Assembly (NCBI RefSeq): GCF_003311645.1 | Contig: NZ_QEST01000079.1 | Location: 62,001-126,000 of the forward strand | Direction of reading: 5' to 3' | Source of the DNA: Streptomyces sp. PT12 | GTDB lineage: Bacteria > Actinomycetota > Actinomycetes > Streptomycetales > Streptomycetaceae | DNA length: 64,000 nt | Notes under the pieces: model-generated | Told to the model about the DNA's origin: nothing | The model's database searches: none | Seen by the model: only the letters and a program-made list of their open reading frames with translations | In this document: positions 18,451 to 27,882 of the stretch, in pieces | How the letters are laid out: every line of letters starts with the position of its first letter | How positions within the stretch are numbered: position 1 is the first letter of the stretch | Position numbers and translations under genes: made by a program

Positions 18451-19716
18451 ATGCCTGTCATGACCAAGGCGAGCGAAGAGGCTCAACTCCCCAAGGCACG
18501 GTGGCGTCTGATCGGCCCCGGACTCGTGGTCGCCGCGACGGGGGTCGGCGCGGGCGACCTGGTGGCCACCGCCGTGGCGGGCGAGCGCTACGGCTACACG
18601 CTGGTGTGGGCGGCCGTGCTGGGGTGTCTGATCAAGATATCCCTGGCCGAGGCGACCGGCCGCTGGCATCTGGCCACCGGCAGCACCATCTTCGACGGCT
18701 GGCGCTCGCTGGGCCGCTGGACGATGGTCTACTTCGGGATCTATGTGACGGTGTGGGGCTTCGTCTACGGCGCGACGGCCATGTCCGCAAGCGCCATGCC
18801 GCTGGTCGCGCTCTGGCCCGAGGGTCCCTCGCTGCGCACCTGGGGCATCATCTCCGGCCTGCTCGGCCTGGTCTGCGTCTGGTTCAACAGATACGCGGTC
18901 GTCGAGAAGCTGATGATGGGCTTCGTCGGCGTGATGTTCGTCGTGGTGGTCGGCATCGCCATCCGCGTCGGCCCCGACACGGCGGCCCTGGGCGCCGGTC
19001 TTCTGCCGGTGCTTCCGGATGGATCCGTGCTCTACACCCTTGGCTTGATCGGCGGCGTCGGCGGCACGATCACGCTGGCCGCCTATGGCTATTGGGTCAC
19101 CGCCAAGGGGTGGACCGGCCCGCGGTGGATACCCATGATGCGCCTGGACAACCGCGTCGCCTACGCGACCACCGGTCTGTTCGTCGTGGCGATGCTGGTG
19201 ATCGGCGCCGAGCTGCTCAACGCCGCTGACATCGCGCTCGCCAGCGGCGACCGGGGCCTGCTCGACGTGGGTGAGGTCCTGGAGGACCGCTTCGGCACGG
19301 CCACCGCCAACCTCTTTCTCATCGGCTTCTTCGCCGCCTCCTTCAGCTCGGTGATCGGCGTCTGGCACGGCGTCAGCCTGCTCTTCACCGACTTCGTGGG
19401 CCATGTCCGCCCCGATCGGGCCGTGGCCCCCGAGGAGCGGGAGACCTCCTGGCCCTTCCGCGCGTACCTGCTGTGGCTGACCTTCCCGCCGATGGGCCTC
19501 CTGTGGCTCGACCAGCCGATCGGCCTGGTCCTGACCTACGGCGTCGTCGGGGCGTTTTTCATGCCCTTCCTGGCCCTCACCCTCTTCTGGCTCCTCAACA
19601 CCGGCCGCGTCACCAGGGAGTGGCGCAACGGCCCGCTCAGCAACCTGATGCTGCTGGCCTCGGGCGTCCTCTTCCTCATCCTGTGCGTGGAACAGATCCG
19701 CGACCTGCCCTGGTGA
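18451..19716 (+). CDS. Nramp-family transporter with atypical metal site
   Basis: 421 residues, about eleven membrane segments. The overall Nramp fold is recognisable (GPGLVVAATGVGAGDLVATA in helix 1; helix 6 region GGVGGTITLAAYGYWVTAKG). Canonical Nramp proteins coordinate Mn/Fe through DPGN in helix 1 and MPH in helix 6; here the equivalent stretches read GAGD and LAAYGY. It therefore may carry a different cation or act in another way. The ATG at 18451 is used; a second ATG at 18460 is equally possible. Confidence 0.8.
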   Translation: MPVMTKASEEAQLPKARWRLIGPGLVVAATGVGAGDLVATAVAGERYGYTLVWAAVLGCLIKISLAEATGRWHLATGSTIFDGWRSLGRWTMVYFGIYVTVWGFVYGATAMSASAMPLVALWPEGPSLRTWGIISGLLGLVCVWFNRYAVVEKLMMGFVGVMFVVVVGIAIRVGPDTAALGAGLLPVLPDGSVLYTLGLIGGVGGTITLAAYGYWVTAKGWTGPRWIPMMRLDNRVAYATTGLFVVAMLVIGAELLNAADIALASGDRGLLDVGEVLEDRFGTATANLFLIGFFAASFSSVIGVWHGVSLLFTDFVGHVRPDRAVAPEERETSWPFRAYLLWLTFPPMGLLWLDQPIGLVLTYGVVGAFFMPFLALTLFWLLNTGRVTREWRNGPLSNLMLLASGVLFLILCVEQIRDLPW

Positions 19717-19894
19717 CCCGCTGCTTCGCCGCGCGGCCATGACCCCTCCTCCCTGATCACTCTGAGTGATCGCTCTCCTCCGGTATACGACACCGCCAAG
19801 CCCATCCGCCATGCCCGAAGGGGCAATTCACTCATTCGAGCGATAATCGAAAACGTGCTTCCTTCGTGGCGTCAGCCCAGGCAGGATGGGGTGC

Positions 19895-20728
19895 ATGAGC
19901 TGGAGCGTCACGCGTGATCTCGATGTGTTCCTGGCCGCCGCCGGGGTGTTCCTCCATGCCCGGCCCGCCGAGCACTCCGTGCAGCTCAGCGTGCTAGACA
20001 CGCTCCGTATTCGCGGCCTCCGCTTCTACGGTGTGCCGCCGTTGTTCGGCTGGTGGCTGGGGGAGGAGGGCGCGGTCGGGGGCGTCCTGCTGCGCACCCC
20101 GCCGCACCCGTTGCACCTGACCGCGCTGCCCGCCCAAGCCGTCGCGCCCCTGGCCGAGTTGATCTCCGGCGCCGAGGACCGACCGGACACCGTGGAGGTG
20201 GTCCGGGGGAACGCCGCGGCGTTCGCCGCCGCCTGGCCCGGGAAGATACGCACGGGCCGTGCCTCACGCCTCCATCGGCTCAAGGCCCTCGAGCCACCCG
20301 AGCCAATACCCCCGGGGCGCGTCAGGACGGCCACCCCGGCCGACCGGGAGCTGCTGATCGCCTGGGGTGAGGCGTTCACCCACGAGGCCGGGGGCAGCGC
20401 GGGCGACACCGCCGCGCTGGTGGACGACCGGCTGAGTCACGAGGGGTTCGCGCTCTGGGAGCGCGAGGACGGCACCCCCGTGTCCGTCGCCTCCACCACC
20501 CGCCGCGTCGCCGGGGCGGTGCGGGTCTCCTATGTCTACACCCCACCCGAGCACCGGCGTCGGGGCTACGCCGCCGCGGTCACCGCCGCTGTCAGCGCCC
20601 GGGCACAAGAGGAGGGGGCCCGCGAGGTGGTCCTCTTCACCGACCTCGCGAACCCCACGAGCAACGAGATATACCGCCGCATCGGGTATCGGCCCGTCCT
20701 TGACCGGCTGGCGCTGCACCCCTCCTGA
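19895..20728 (+). CDS. GNAT-family N-acetyltransferase
   Basis: 277 residues. The C-terminal half is an FR47-like acetyltransferase with the acetyl-CoA loop YTPPEHRRRGYAAAVTAAV, the strand REVVLFTDLANPTSNEIYRRIGY and a short tail. The N-terminal 130 residues resemble the degenerate first half often seen in these two-domain Streptomyces proteins. The substrate is unknown. The ATG at 19895 is preferred over 19886 because it follows ggatgggg at suitable spacing. Confidence 0.8.
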   Translation: MSWSVTRDLDVFLAAAGVFLHARPAEHSVQLSVLDTLRIRGLRFYGVPPLFGWWLGEEGAVGGVLLRTPPHPLHLTALPAQAVAPLAELISGAEDRPDTVEVVRGNAAAFAAAWPGKIRTGRASRLHRLKALEPPEPIPPGRVRTATPADRELLIAWGEAFTHEAGGSAGDTAALVDDRLSHEGFALWEREDGTPVSVASTTRRVAGAVRVSYVYTPPEHRRRGYAAAVTAAVSARAQEEGAREVVLFTDLANPTSNEIYRRIGYRPVLDRLALHPS

Positions 20729-20818
20729 CCGCCGAGCGCCGGTCCCCCGGCGCTCCCGCCATCCGCCACCCCGTCAAGGGGCCGCGCGCCCGACGCCCGT
20801 GCGTCGGCGCGCCGTTCC

Positions 20819-21091
20819 TCACACGAAGGGCGCCAGCGCCAGATAGGGCAGGCTGCCCGCGAGCAGCCCGGCGAAGACCACGGTCGCCGCCCTGGCTCCC
20901 GCGCCCTCGCGGTGCCGGGCAAGCACCCCGGTGACCACGAGCCCCAGGGCGCCGAGCAGCAGCTCGTACAGCACGAAGAGCGGTGATGCGAGCACCGCGA
21001 GGACACAGGTGACGCCGAACAGCACGAGGGTGTGCCGACGGCTCTTGTTGTCCAGCCGATTGTCCAGCCTGTTGTCCAGCGCATGGTCCAT
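20819..21091 (-). CDS. Small membrane protein of unknown function
   Basis: 90 residues from an ATG at 21091 preceded by GAGGAG. The N-terminus contains a short repeat (LDNRLDNRLDNK) from three near-identical 12-base units. It is followed by two or three hydrophobic helices (VLFGVTCVLAVLASPLFVLY, LLLGALGLVVTGVLA, TVVFAGLLAGSLPYLALAP). I do not recognise a family. It is divergent from the cysteine-rich protein gene across 214 bases. Confidence 0.55.
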   Translation of the reverse strand: MDHALDNRLDNRLDNKSRRHTLVLFGVTCVLAVLASPLFVLYELLLGALGLVVTGVLARHREGAGARAATVVFAGLLAGSLPYLALAPFV

Positions 21092-21305
21092 GACGGAACT
21101 CCTCACCGCAGCCGGGTGTTTACCGGTCCTTCGATCGTCATCCCCCGGATGACCACCAGTCATGCGGCCTGTGGACGCCCTCTGGTGCCCGTACAGCGGA
21201 CCGAGGATCATAGGCGCGTCCAACGTTGCGCCTGTCATGTACGCGCCCTTCATGCAAGCATGTCATGCACACGTCATTCTCGGCCGCGAGTGAGGGAGAT
21301 TCGAC

Positions 21306-21731
21306 ATGGCCTGTTCCTCGAACGCGCTCTGGGCGGGTGAGACCACATGGTTCTGTTGTGGTGCCGCCTGGGGCCCCTGTGGCTCCGCGGGCGGCGGCGC
21401 CTGCGGCAACTGCGCCTCCGCCGCCAACCATGGCGCCTGGCCCAACGCGTCGCAGGCGTGCTGGGACATCACCCGGCCCGACCTGTGCGGCGAGGGCGGC
21501 ATCCCGCGCCGCGGCTGCGGCTCGGTGATGAACGTCACCCACCAGTGCTCCGGCGCGACCGTCTGCATCACCATCACCGACTGCGGCCCCCGCACCCGCA
21601 GCTTCTGCGGCGAGCAGAGCTGCTGCGGCGGCTCCTGCCGGATCAACCGCGTGCTCGACCTCACGCCCGCGGCGTTCACGGCCATCGGCAGCCTCGACTC
21701 GGGCGTGCTGCCCGTCCTCATCACCGAGTGA
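21306..21731 (+). CDS. Cysteine-rich double-psi beta-barrel (RlpA/barwin-like) protein
   Basis: 141 residues with 16 cysteines. The C-terminal half follows the DPBB pattern: GCGSVMNVTHQCSGATVCIT, the DCGP motif and LDLTPAAFTAIGSLDSGVLP. This fold occurs in RlpA, barwin and expansin-like proteins that bind or loosen polysaccharide. The cysteine density argues for an extracytoplasmic protein held by disulfides, yet no Sec or Tat signal precedes MACSSNALWAGETTW. It starts a three-gene cluster with a Tat substrate and a MauE-like redox protein. An AGGGAG site lies before the ATG. Confidence 0.75.
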   Translation: MACSSNALWAGETTWFCCGAAWGPCGSAGGGACGNCASAANHGAWPNASQACWDITRPDLCGEGGIPRRGCGSVMNVTHQCSGATVCITITDCGPRTRSFCGEQSCCGGSCRINRVLDLTPAAFTAIGSLDSGVLPVLITE

Positions 21732-21750
21732 AACGGCAGGAGCGGACACC

Positions 21751-22359
21751 ATGACCCCCACGCGCACCTCGCCCGCCCGCCGCAGCTTCCTCGCCTCCGC
21801 CGCCCTCGGCGGCGCCACCATCGTGGGTGCCTCCGCGCTCGGTGCCCTCGACGCCGACGCGGCCTTCGCCGCCCCCGCCCCCTCCCTTGACCCGGCGGTC
21901 ACACAGACGTCGTTCGCCGAGGGCCGGATCGGGGCCGTCAAGGGGAGCGTTCTCCACGTGGCGGGCTCCCGCGGCGAGACGCACCGGATCCAGCTGACCA
22001 ACGCCACCAGCATCTGGAAGACCCGCCCCACCACCGCCGACGCCATCGAGGTCGGCGACGGGCTCTACGCGCGGGGAGTCGAGATGCCGGACGGCTCGAT
22101 CGCCGCCGACGCGGTCTGGGTCAACATCGTCAACCTCTACACCACCATCCGCGGCATCCAGCGTGACCGCCTCCATCTCTCGCACGGCGGCCACGAGTTG
22201 GTCGCCCGAACGATCCCCGAGACGGCCGCCTCCTACGCGGGCGGCGCGCTGACGTCCGACCTGTCCCGCCTCCGCATCGGGCAGCCCGCCCAGGTCCTCG
22301 GCGCCTGGCGCCCCGCGGACAACTCCATCGACCTAGTCCGCGTCACGGTCGGCCACTGA
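21751..22359 (+). CDS. Tat-exported protein, DUF5666-like beta domain
   Basis: 202 residues. A twin-arginine signal (ARRSFLASAALGGATIVGAS, Arg10-Arg11) ends in an Ala-rich cleavage region (ALDADAAFA). The mature part has repeated beta strands with GRIGAVKGSVLHVAGSRG and VGDGLYARGVEMPDGSIAA, resembling the OB-like DUF5666 fold. No catalytic residues are visible. It sits 19 bases after the cysteine-rich gene and 13 bases before the MauE-like gene, so the three are almost certainly one transcript. Confidence 0.75.
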   Translation: MTPTRTSPARRSFLASAALGGATIVGASALGALDADAAFAAPAPSLDPAVTQTSFAEGRIGAVKGSVLHVAGSRGETHRIQLTNATSIWKTRPTTADAIEVGDGLYARGVEMPDGSIAADAVWVNIVNLYTTIRGIQRDRLHLSHGGHELVARTIPETAASYAGGALTSDLSRLRIGQPAQVLGAWRPADNSIDLVRVTVGH

Positions 22360-22372
22360 CGGGGGGGCGCGG

Positions 22373-23239
22373 ATGTTCTCGCTGATCGCCACCGTTTCAC
22401 CGCTCCTCATCGCGGGCCTGCTCGGCTGGAGCGGGCTGGCCAAGCTGCGCAGCAGGAGCCTGCTCGCCCAGGCCGGAAGGACCGCGTTGCCCCGGCTGGT
22501 GCGCGGCCCGCGCCGGGCGGCCCGGGTGCTTCGGGCCTCGGGCGCCGCCGAAGTCGCGGTTGCCGCCGCTCTGTTGGCCGCGCCCGAGGCCACCGTTCCG
22601 GCCGTCGGCACGGTGCTCATGGGAGTGGCGTTCCTCGGCTACCTCGGCGCGGCCAAGGCCGTCGCCCCCGAGTCCTCCTGCGGCTGCACCGCGAACGACA
22701 CCCAGCCCGTCACCTGGCGGGCGTTCGCCAGGGCGGGCCTGGTCGCCGGGGGAGGGGCCGCCGCACTCGGCGCCGACGGGCCCTGGTGGTCCGCGCTGGC
22801 CGACGGGCCGCTCCCGGCGCTGGCCCTGCTGGCCGCGGGCGCGGCCGCGCTGGTCTATCTGTCCGAGGGCCCCGTCGTCTTCCGGCGGCTGCGGCTGCGC
22901 CTCCTGGGCAACCCCCTGGCCCGCGGCGCCCGTTCCGGGGAGCCGCAGGGCGCGCCGCACCGCGTTCCCGTCGCCGCCTCGGTCGAGCTGCTCGAGCGCT
23001 CCCTCGCCTGGGAGACGGTCTCGCCGCTGATCAGGTCGGGCCTGGTCGAGCACTGGGACGCGGACGGCTGGCGGTTCCTGCACTACACAGGCGCCCGCGG
23101 GGCCGAGGGCGGGGACCGGCCGGTCTCCGTCCTGTTCGCCATGGACGCCACCGCCCATCGTGACCGCCCGGCGGGGCAGGCGATCCGGGTGAGCGTCGTC
23201 GACCAGGAGACCGAGGAGGTTCTCCCGGTCACCGCCTGA
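22373..23239 (+). CDS. MauE/DoxX-family redox-associated membrane protein
   Basis: 288 residues. An N-terminal four-helix membrane domain (LLIAGLLGWSGLAKLRSRSL, VAVAAALLAAPEATVPAV, LMGVAFLGYLGAAKAV) is followed by a conserved-looking ESSCGCT, the cysteine pair region of MauE-like proteins, then further hydrophobic segments and a soluble C-terminal region of about 100 residues. MauE is needed for disulfide formation in the methylamine dehydrogenase small subunit. Here the obvious client is the 16-cysteine protein encoded first in the operon. Confidence 0.75.
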   Translation: MFSLIATVSPLLIAGLLGWSGLAKLRSRSLLAQAGRTALPRLVRGPRRAARVLRASGAAEVAVAAALLAAPEATVPAVGTVLMGVAFLGYLGAAKAVAPESSCGCTANDTQPVTWRAFARAGLVAGGGAAALGADGPWWSALADGPLPALALLAAGAAALVYLSEGPVVFRRLRLRLLGNPLARGARSGEPQGAPHRVPVAASVELLERSLAWETVSPLIRSGLVEHWDADGWRFLHYTGARGAEGGDRPVSVLFAMDATAHRDRPAGQAIRVSVVDQETEEVLPVTA

Positions 23240-23999
23240 CCGGGCGTCATCCCACGCCGAACGCGCCGACCGACCGCACCATGACGGCGCACGGTGGACG
23301 CGGCGGCCCTCCGCCCACCGCGTCCGCCGTGCCACCCGCGTCCACCGCGCCCGCCGTGCCACCCGCGTCCGCGTCCCGGCGCACGCGCCCCCGCACGCGC
23401 CCGGCGTACCCCCGCGTGGGCGCCCTCGCGCGCCCCGCCCCAGATGTTGCGGAAGAGGCGAACCGGTCGCCCGACCTGCTGCGTTGCGCGCCGACGTGCC
23501 GCTGACCTGCGCATATGCTCTTTCGATTCTGTCTCGCGGCTGCCGTCTGATGCGGCGGAAGGTCCCGGGGGAACTCCCACGGCCGGGCCGGTTCTTCGGG
23601 CTGCGGCCGTCCTGCCTTGCGGTGCCGGACGTTGTGACTCCGCGTGCGTTTCGAGCGCCGCCCTCTCGGCTGGCTGGGGCCGGAGGCCGGGCGTGGCCTC
23701 GACGACTGGACGCGGTAACGCCGACGGCCGCCGCATCGTCTCGGATCCAGGGACGGCGTCGCTGTGGCCGGAGCGGACGCACGGAGCTGGGGTCTCATGA
23801 CCAGGGGCTGGGAAGGGACCGGGATTGAGAGGCGAGCTGACGGCCTTGCCGTTCAAGGGACTTCCACGCGCATGCGCCGCGGGCGCTGCCGGGGCGTGGC
23901 TGGACTACTGCCGCCCAGCTCACACCAACGGCATCTTCCGGATGCACTGCCGGTGGGATCGAGCGACATGACGGCCCTGTCGACGCACTGCGGTAGGAG
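23240..23999. other. Gene-poor stretch, no supported coding sequence
   Basis: About 760 bases without a convincing gene on either strand. It contains a 20-base direct repeat (23324-23343 and 23351-23370, period 27). Open frames here are Pro/Arg/Ala-rich and show no family resemblance. It separates the MauE-like gene from the transposase relic and may be debris of earlier insertions. Confidence 0.5.
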
Positions 24000-25165
24000 C
24001 GAGTCGCATCTGAGTCTTGCGGGCGTCTTCGGTGGTGAACCGCCCCTGGACGTGGCGCTGCTGGGTGTTGGTGGCTTGGTGCCAGGCGGCGAGTTCGGTG
24101 TTGAGCACGGTGATGTCGTTGATGCGGCGGTCGGGGCATTGCCGGGTCAGTGTGGGGAGTTCGATCTCGGCGATGTTGAGCCAGGAGCCGTGTCAGGGGG
24201 TGTGGTGGAGCTCCGGCCGCTGCGCGAGCGCGAGCGCTCCGCCGGACTCGAACGCCTCGTAGAGGGACCCGATGGCGTGGGTGCCGAGGTTGTCCATGGT
24301 CCGCGCGATTCTCCTGGGCGTCGGGGTAGTCGAGGGTCAGGAGCTGTCCGACCTGGTGGGCCCAGTCGGTCCTGGTACGGCGGGGCCGGGCGTCGACCCG
24401 TCGCCAGCCACGCAGGGGCTCGACCCAGCAGAAGATCGAGCAGGTGCCGTGCCGGACGTACTCGGAGTCTTCCTTGAGGTCCCTGCCAGGGCCGGCCGGG
24501 AGCGGGGCGCGGGCGCGACCGAGGAGTTGGTAGGGCTTCTCGTCCATGCACACCACCGGACGCGCCGGGTCATGGGGCCGGGCGTCGACGGCCAGCACGT
24601 CTTCCGTCCAGGCCGCGAACGGGGCGTTCGCCCGTGGTGGGACGGTCCAGCACTTCCTCAGGTGAGGACGCAGTTCCGCTTTTTCCACACCCGTCCGATG
24701 GCGGAGTGGTCAGGGCCGGGGATGTCCTCGGCCAGCGCGACGTGTTTCTCCAGCGGCCTCAGCGACCACCGGGCATGGCCCTGGGGCAGGGCCGAGCAGG
24801 CCACCGCGATCAGCCGGGCCTCGACCTCACCGGTGACCGGCGAAGGCACCGGCGGGAGGTCGCGCTTCTTCCGCGCGATCGTGGCATGAACACCGCCACC
24901 GGTCTCAGCTCAGCCAACCGCGTCGCCACCAGCCGCAGCGTCTCGATCGACACCCCGACCCGAGCCGCGACCACCGCACGGGATTCCCCCGCTCCGACCG
25001 AGGTGTCCAGCTCAGGTTCAAAGGGGCGTTGCAGTACCCGCGCCCGCCGGACCGTCGACGCCGGACGGACCCCCCTTCCGCACCACCCGCTCCAACCGCC
25101 CACGATCCTCGCCAGTCAACCTGACCGGCCCCTTCTTCCCCGACGACATATCACCAGCACCCATC
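24000..25165 (-). pseudogene. IS630-family transposase, multiply frameshifted
   Basis: Read leftward from about 25165, pieces of one IS630 transposase appear in alternating frames. They are the N-terminus (GPVRLTGEDRGRLERVVRKG), the HTH (SVGAGESRAVVAARVGVSIE), [39 protein letters not shown], the catalytic DDE region ([31 protein letters not shown]) and the tail ([20 protein letters not shown]). At least four frame changes and a stop in the HHTP-HGSWLN stretch make it inactive. I could not identify terminal inverted repeats. It marks the outer edge of the lipid gene cluster. Confidence 0.8.
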
Positions 25166-25228
25166 CGGCAGAACGGGAGCAACCTGCCAAATCCGGCATC
25201 CATCACAACGAGAACGGGCGGCGGCAGA

Positions 25229-25819
25229 CTATGAGAAGAGTGCCCGGACGACCTTCAGGGGCGGGGAGCTTTCGGTCAGGTCACCCATGGCGTTCCTGCC
25301 GTGCTTGCCGAGGACGTCCCACCCCTGGTGGTCGCCGGACACGCCGAGGGCGACCATCACGTTGATCAGCATCCCGCAGGCCATGAAGTCGGTGATGCTG
25401 TGCGGCGGCAGGCCGGTCGTCTGGGAGACCAGCGTCCACAGACCTTTCCACCAGGCCGAGACCTGCTGCCTGACCGCCTCGTCCGAGCTGGCCGCCACAT
25501 AGAGCTGCATCTGCATCAGGGGCAGTTCGCGGTCGGCCGCCAGTTCGCCGTATGCCTGACGCATGGCGGCCAGGGCGTCCTCGCCCGTCTTGCCCCGGGC
25601 CGCCGTGGCGAACGCGTGGTAGGTCCGCTCGAAGCAGACCCGCCCCGCAGTGAGGAATATGTCGCGCTTCGTCGGGAAGAGGCGGAACAGGTAGGGCTGG
25701 GAAATACCGACATCCCGAGCTATGGAGTCAGTTGACGTGCCGTGGAGGCCGTATCGCGAGAAGCCGCTTAGCGCTGCGCGGACTACGTCTTCGCGGCGTT
25801 CGTTCGCTGTCTTTCTCAT
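25229..25819 (-). CDS. TetR-family repressor
   Basis: 196 residues with a clear N-terminal HTH (STDSIARDVGISQPYLFRLFPTKRDIFL) and an all-helical ligand domain. The gene is the last of a leftward group (DUF3291-like protein, MFS exporter, TetR) with 39-base gaps, the usual arrangement for a repressor of its own exporter. The ligand may be the product of the neighbouring lipid/polyketide cluster; this is inferred from position. Confidence 0.9.
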   Translation of the reverse strand: MRKTANERREDVVRAALSGFSRYGLHGTSTDSIARDVGISQPYLFRLFPTKRDIFLTAGRVCFERTYHAFATAARGKTGEDALAAMRQAYGELAADRELPLMQMQLYVAASSDEAVRQQVSAWWKGLWTLVSQTTGLPPHSITDFMACGMLINVMVALGVSGDHQGWDVLGKHGRNAMGDLTESSPPLKVVRALFS

Positions 25820-25858
25820 CTGGATTCTAGCTCTCGGAAAATCGGGTACGGGGGACGT

Positions 25859-27370
25859 TCACGCCACGGCCTTGGGGGTCTCCGGCGCGGCGGCTGCCTC
25901 TGGGCCGCGTGGCGCGGGTTGGTCCTCCTTCTTCTCCCGGCTGTCGGCGACCACCGGCTTGCGCGGGATGCCCAGGGCGAGCACCGCGCCCGCGAGCGTC
26001 ACGGCGACACCGGTCCAGATCGCCGGCTGCATGCCGTTGACGAACTCCTGTGCGTTGAGGTCGCTGCCCTGCGCCACGAAGATGCTGCTGAGCACCGCGA
26101 TGCCCACCGCCCCGCCGATCTCACGCACCGTGATGTTGGCTCCGGACGCCTTGCCCGCGTGGTCGCGGCTGACGGAGCCGAGCACCACGGCGGCCGTCGG
26201 CGCGAAGACCAGACCCATGCCGGCCCCCGCGATCACCATCGGGGCCGCCAGCTGCGCGTAGGGGGTGTCGATCCCGGAGACCAGGTTGATCCAGGACAGG
26301 CCCACTCCCTGGAGCAGCAGGCCGAGGGCCATCAGTCGGCCGCCGCCCACCCGGTCAGTGAGCGCGCCGGCGATCGGCGCGATGAACATCGGCACCAGGG
26401 TCCAGGTCAGCGTCAGCACGCCGGCCTGGAGCGCGGTCCGCTCGGGGGCCACCTGGAGGTACTGGGCCAGCAGGAAGATGGAGCCGAAGACCCCGAAGTA
26501 CATGGTGCCCGAGACCAGATTGCTCAGGGTGAAGGAGCGGGAGTGGTAGAACGACAGCGGGAGCAGCGGGGCGGGCGCCCGGCGCTGCCACTGCACGAAG
26601 GCGGCCAACAGCACCACGGCGCCGGCGAAGGACAGCAGCACCTCCGGCGACGTCCAGCCCTCCGTCTCGCCGTTGACGATGCCCCACACCAGGGCGAGGA
26701 CACCGCCGGTTGCCAGCACCATGCCCGGCAGGTCGAGCGGGGTCGAGGGCGTGCTGCTCTCCCGGAGCGTGACCACGGCGAGCGGGATGGCCACCAGCCC
26801 CACGGGCACGTTGATCCAGAAGATCCACTGCCAGGCGATGCCCTCCACGACGGCCCCGCCGACCACGGGGCCCATGGCGATGGCCGCTCCGCTGATGGCG
26901 GACCACAGACCGAGTGCCAGGCCCCTGAGCCGGTCGGGAATACCGTGCGAGAGCAGTGTCAGGGACAGGGGCATGACAGCCGCCGCGCCGAAGCCCTGGA
27001 ACACCCGCCCCAGGATCAGCTCCCCGCTGGTGTCGGCCATGCCGCAGTAGACCGAGGCCAGCGTGAACGCCGCTATCCCCAGGGTGAACACCCGGCGTCG
27101 GCCGAAGCGGTCGCCCAGGGCCGCGCCGGTGAGCAGCAGGCAGGCGAAGCTGAGGACATAGGCGTTGACGAACCACTGGAGGTCCTGGGTGTCCGCCTGG
27201 AGTTCGACGGCGAGGGTGCGCAGGGCCGTTGAGACGACGAGGTTGTCCAGGGCCACCATGAACATGGGGAGGCTGCAGGCCAGGACCACCAGCCACACGG
27301 GTTTGGTGGCCGGGGCGGCGTCCTGCTTCGGGCCCTGGATCCCTGCGGGTTGGCTTGACGTGCTAGGCAT
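25859..27370 (-). CDS. MFS drug:H+ antiporter, DHA2/EmrB family
   Basis: 503 residues, about fourteen membrane helices. Motifs include VALDNLVVSTALRTLAVEL (helix 1, motif D), motif A GAALGDRFGRRRVF and motif C-like GPVVGGAVVEGIAWQWIFWIN. It exports a hydrophobic compound using the proton gradient. The position between a DUF3291-like gene and a TetR gene, beside the PUFA-type synthase, makes it the likely self-resistance or export pump for the cluster product. Confidence 0.9.
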   Translation of the reverse strand: MPSTSSQPAGIQGPKQDAAPATKPVWLVVLACSLPMFMVALDNLVVSTALRTLAVELQADTQDLQWFVNAYVLSFACLLLTGAALGDRFGRRRVFTLGIAAFTLASVYCGMADTSGELILGRVFQGFGAAAVMPLSLTLLSHGIPDRLRGLALGLWSAISGAAIAMGPVVGGAVVEGIAWQWIFWINVPVGLVAIPLAVVTLRESSTPSTPLDLPGMVLATGGVLALVWGIVNGETEGWTSPEVLLSFAGAVVLLAAFVQWQRRAPAPLLPLSFYHSRSFTLSNLVSGTMYFGVFGSIFLLAQYLQVAPERTALQAGVLTLTWTLVPMFIAPIAGALTDRVGGGRLMALGLLLQGVGLSWINLVSGIDTPYAQLAAPMVIAGAGMGLVFAPTAAVVLGSVSRDHAGKASGANITVREIGGAVGIAVLSSIFVAQGSDLNAQEFVNGMQPAIWTGVAVTLAGAVLALGIPRKPVVADSREKKEDQPAPRGPEAAAAPETPKAVA

Positions 27371-27409
27371 CGATCATCTCCCGAATCGCTCTCGTTCTCC
27401 GTTGCGCGC

Positions 27410-27829
27410 TCACTGGGTACCTGACAGGCCGTCCTGCTGGGCCTTTTGTTCCTGAAGTCGCTTTCTGGCCTCGTCCCAGGAGATCGGCAGATCGTCCGTG
27501 GTGGAGTCCCACTGGGTGAAGGTCGAGGTCCGCATCACGGAGCGGAGCCCGGTCATGATGCTCTTGTGGGGCTCGGTCTTCGCGTATGTGTAGAGCGCTT
27601 CTTTGCTCTCCCAGGCGGAGAGCGTCCAGAAGGTTCGCTTGGTGGGCTGCGCGATCAGTGATGCACCGTAGGCGCCGGGGGCCTTCCGCACCTGCCGCCA
27701 GGCGGCCAAGGATCTCAGGAAGAACCGAGGCACGTCCGCAAGTCTCCGCACCTCCAGGCGGGACGCCATGACGACCGTCTGTCGTCCCTGAGGTGGTGGG
27801 TTCGGTACGGTCCATGGCAGGGTTGGCAT
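27410..27829 (-). CDS. DUF3291 / monooxygenase-like ferredoxin-fold protein
   Basis: 139 residues from an ATG at 27829 with GGAG upstream. It has the alpha+beta-barrel pattern of DUF3291 and CrtA-like proteins: FWTLSAWESKEALYTYAKTE, a following HKSIM, then FTQWDSTTDDLPISWDEAR. Members of this superfamily are small heme-containing or cofactor-free oxygenases, or simple binding proteins. It leads the exporter operon under the divergent MerR promoter. Enzymatic activity is not demonstrated by any visible residue. Confidence 0.65.
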   Translation of the reverse strand: MPTLPWTVPNPPPQGRQTVVMASRLEVRRLADVPRFFLRSLAAWRQVRKAPGAYGASLIAQPTKRTFWTLSAWESKEALYTYAKTEPHKSIMTGLRSVMRTSTFTQWDSTTDDLPISWDEARKRLQEQKAQQDGLSGTQ

Positions 27830-27882
27830 GCCTCAGCTCCAAGCGGGGGGGCTTGTGAATCTTTTGCAGCTATCGCTGAAGA

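Noticed and set aside
18397-19812. Extension of the hen1 frame upstream to 19812
   Set aside because: It is Gln/His/Asp-rich antisense of the Nramp-like gene; the Hen1 N-terminus begins at the GTG at 18396.
23281-23505. Small Pro/Ala-rich reading frame with a 9-residue repeat
   Set aside because: The composition follows from GC-rich direct repeats; no ribosome site and no resemblance to a family, so kept only as a repeat note.
25919-27232. Rightward 437-codon frame opposite the MFS gene
   Set aside because: Low-complexity shadow of the MFS coding strand with no motifs.
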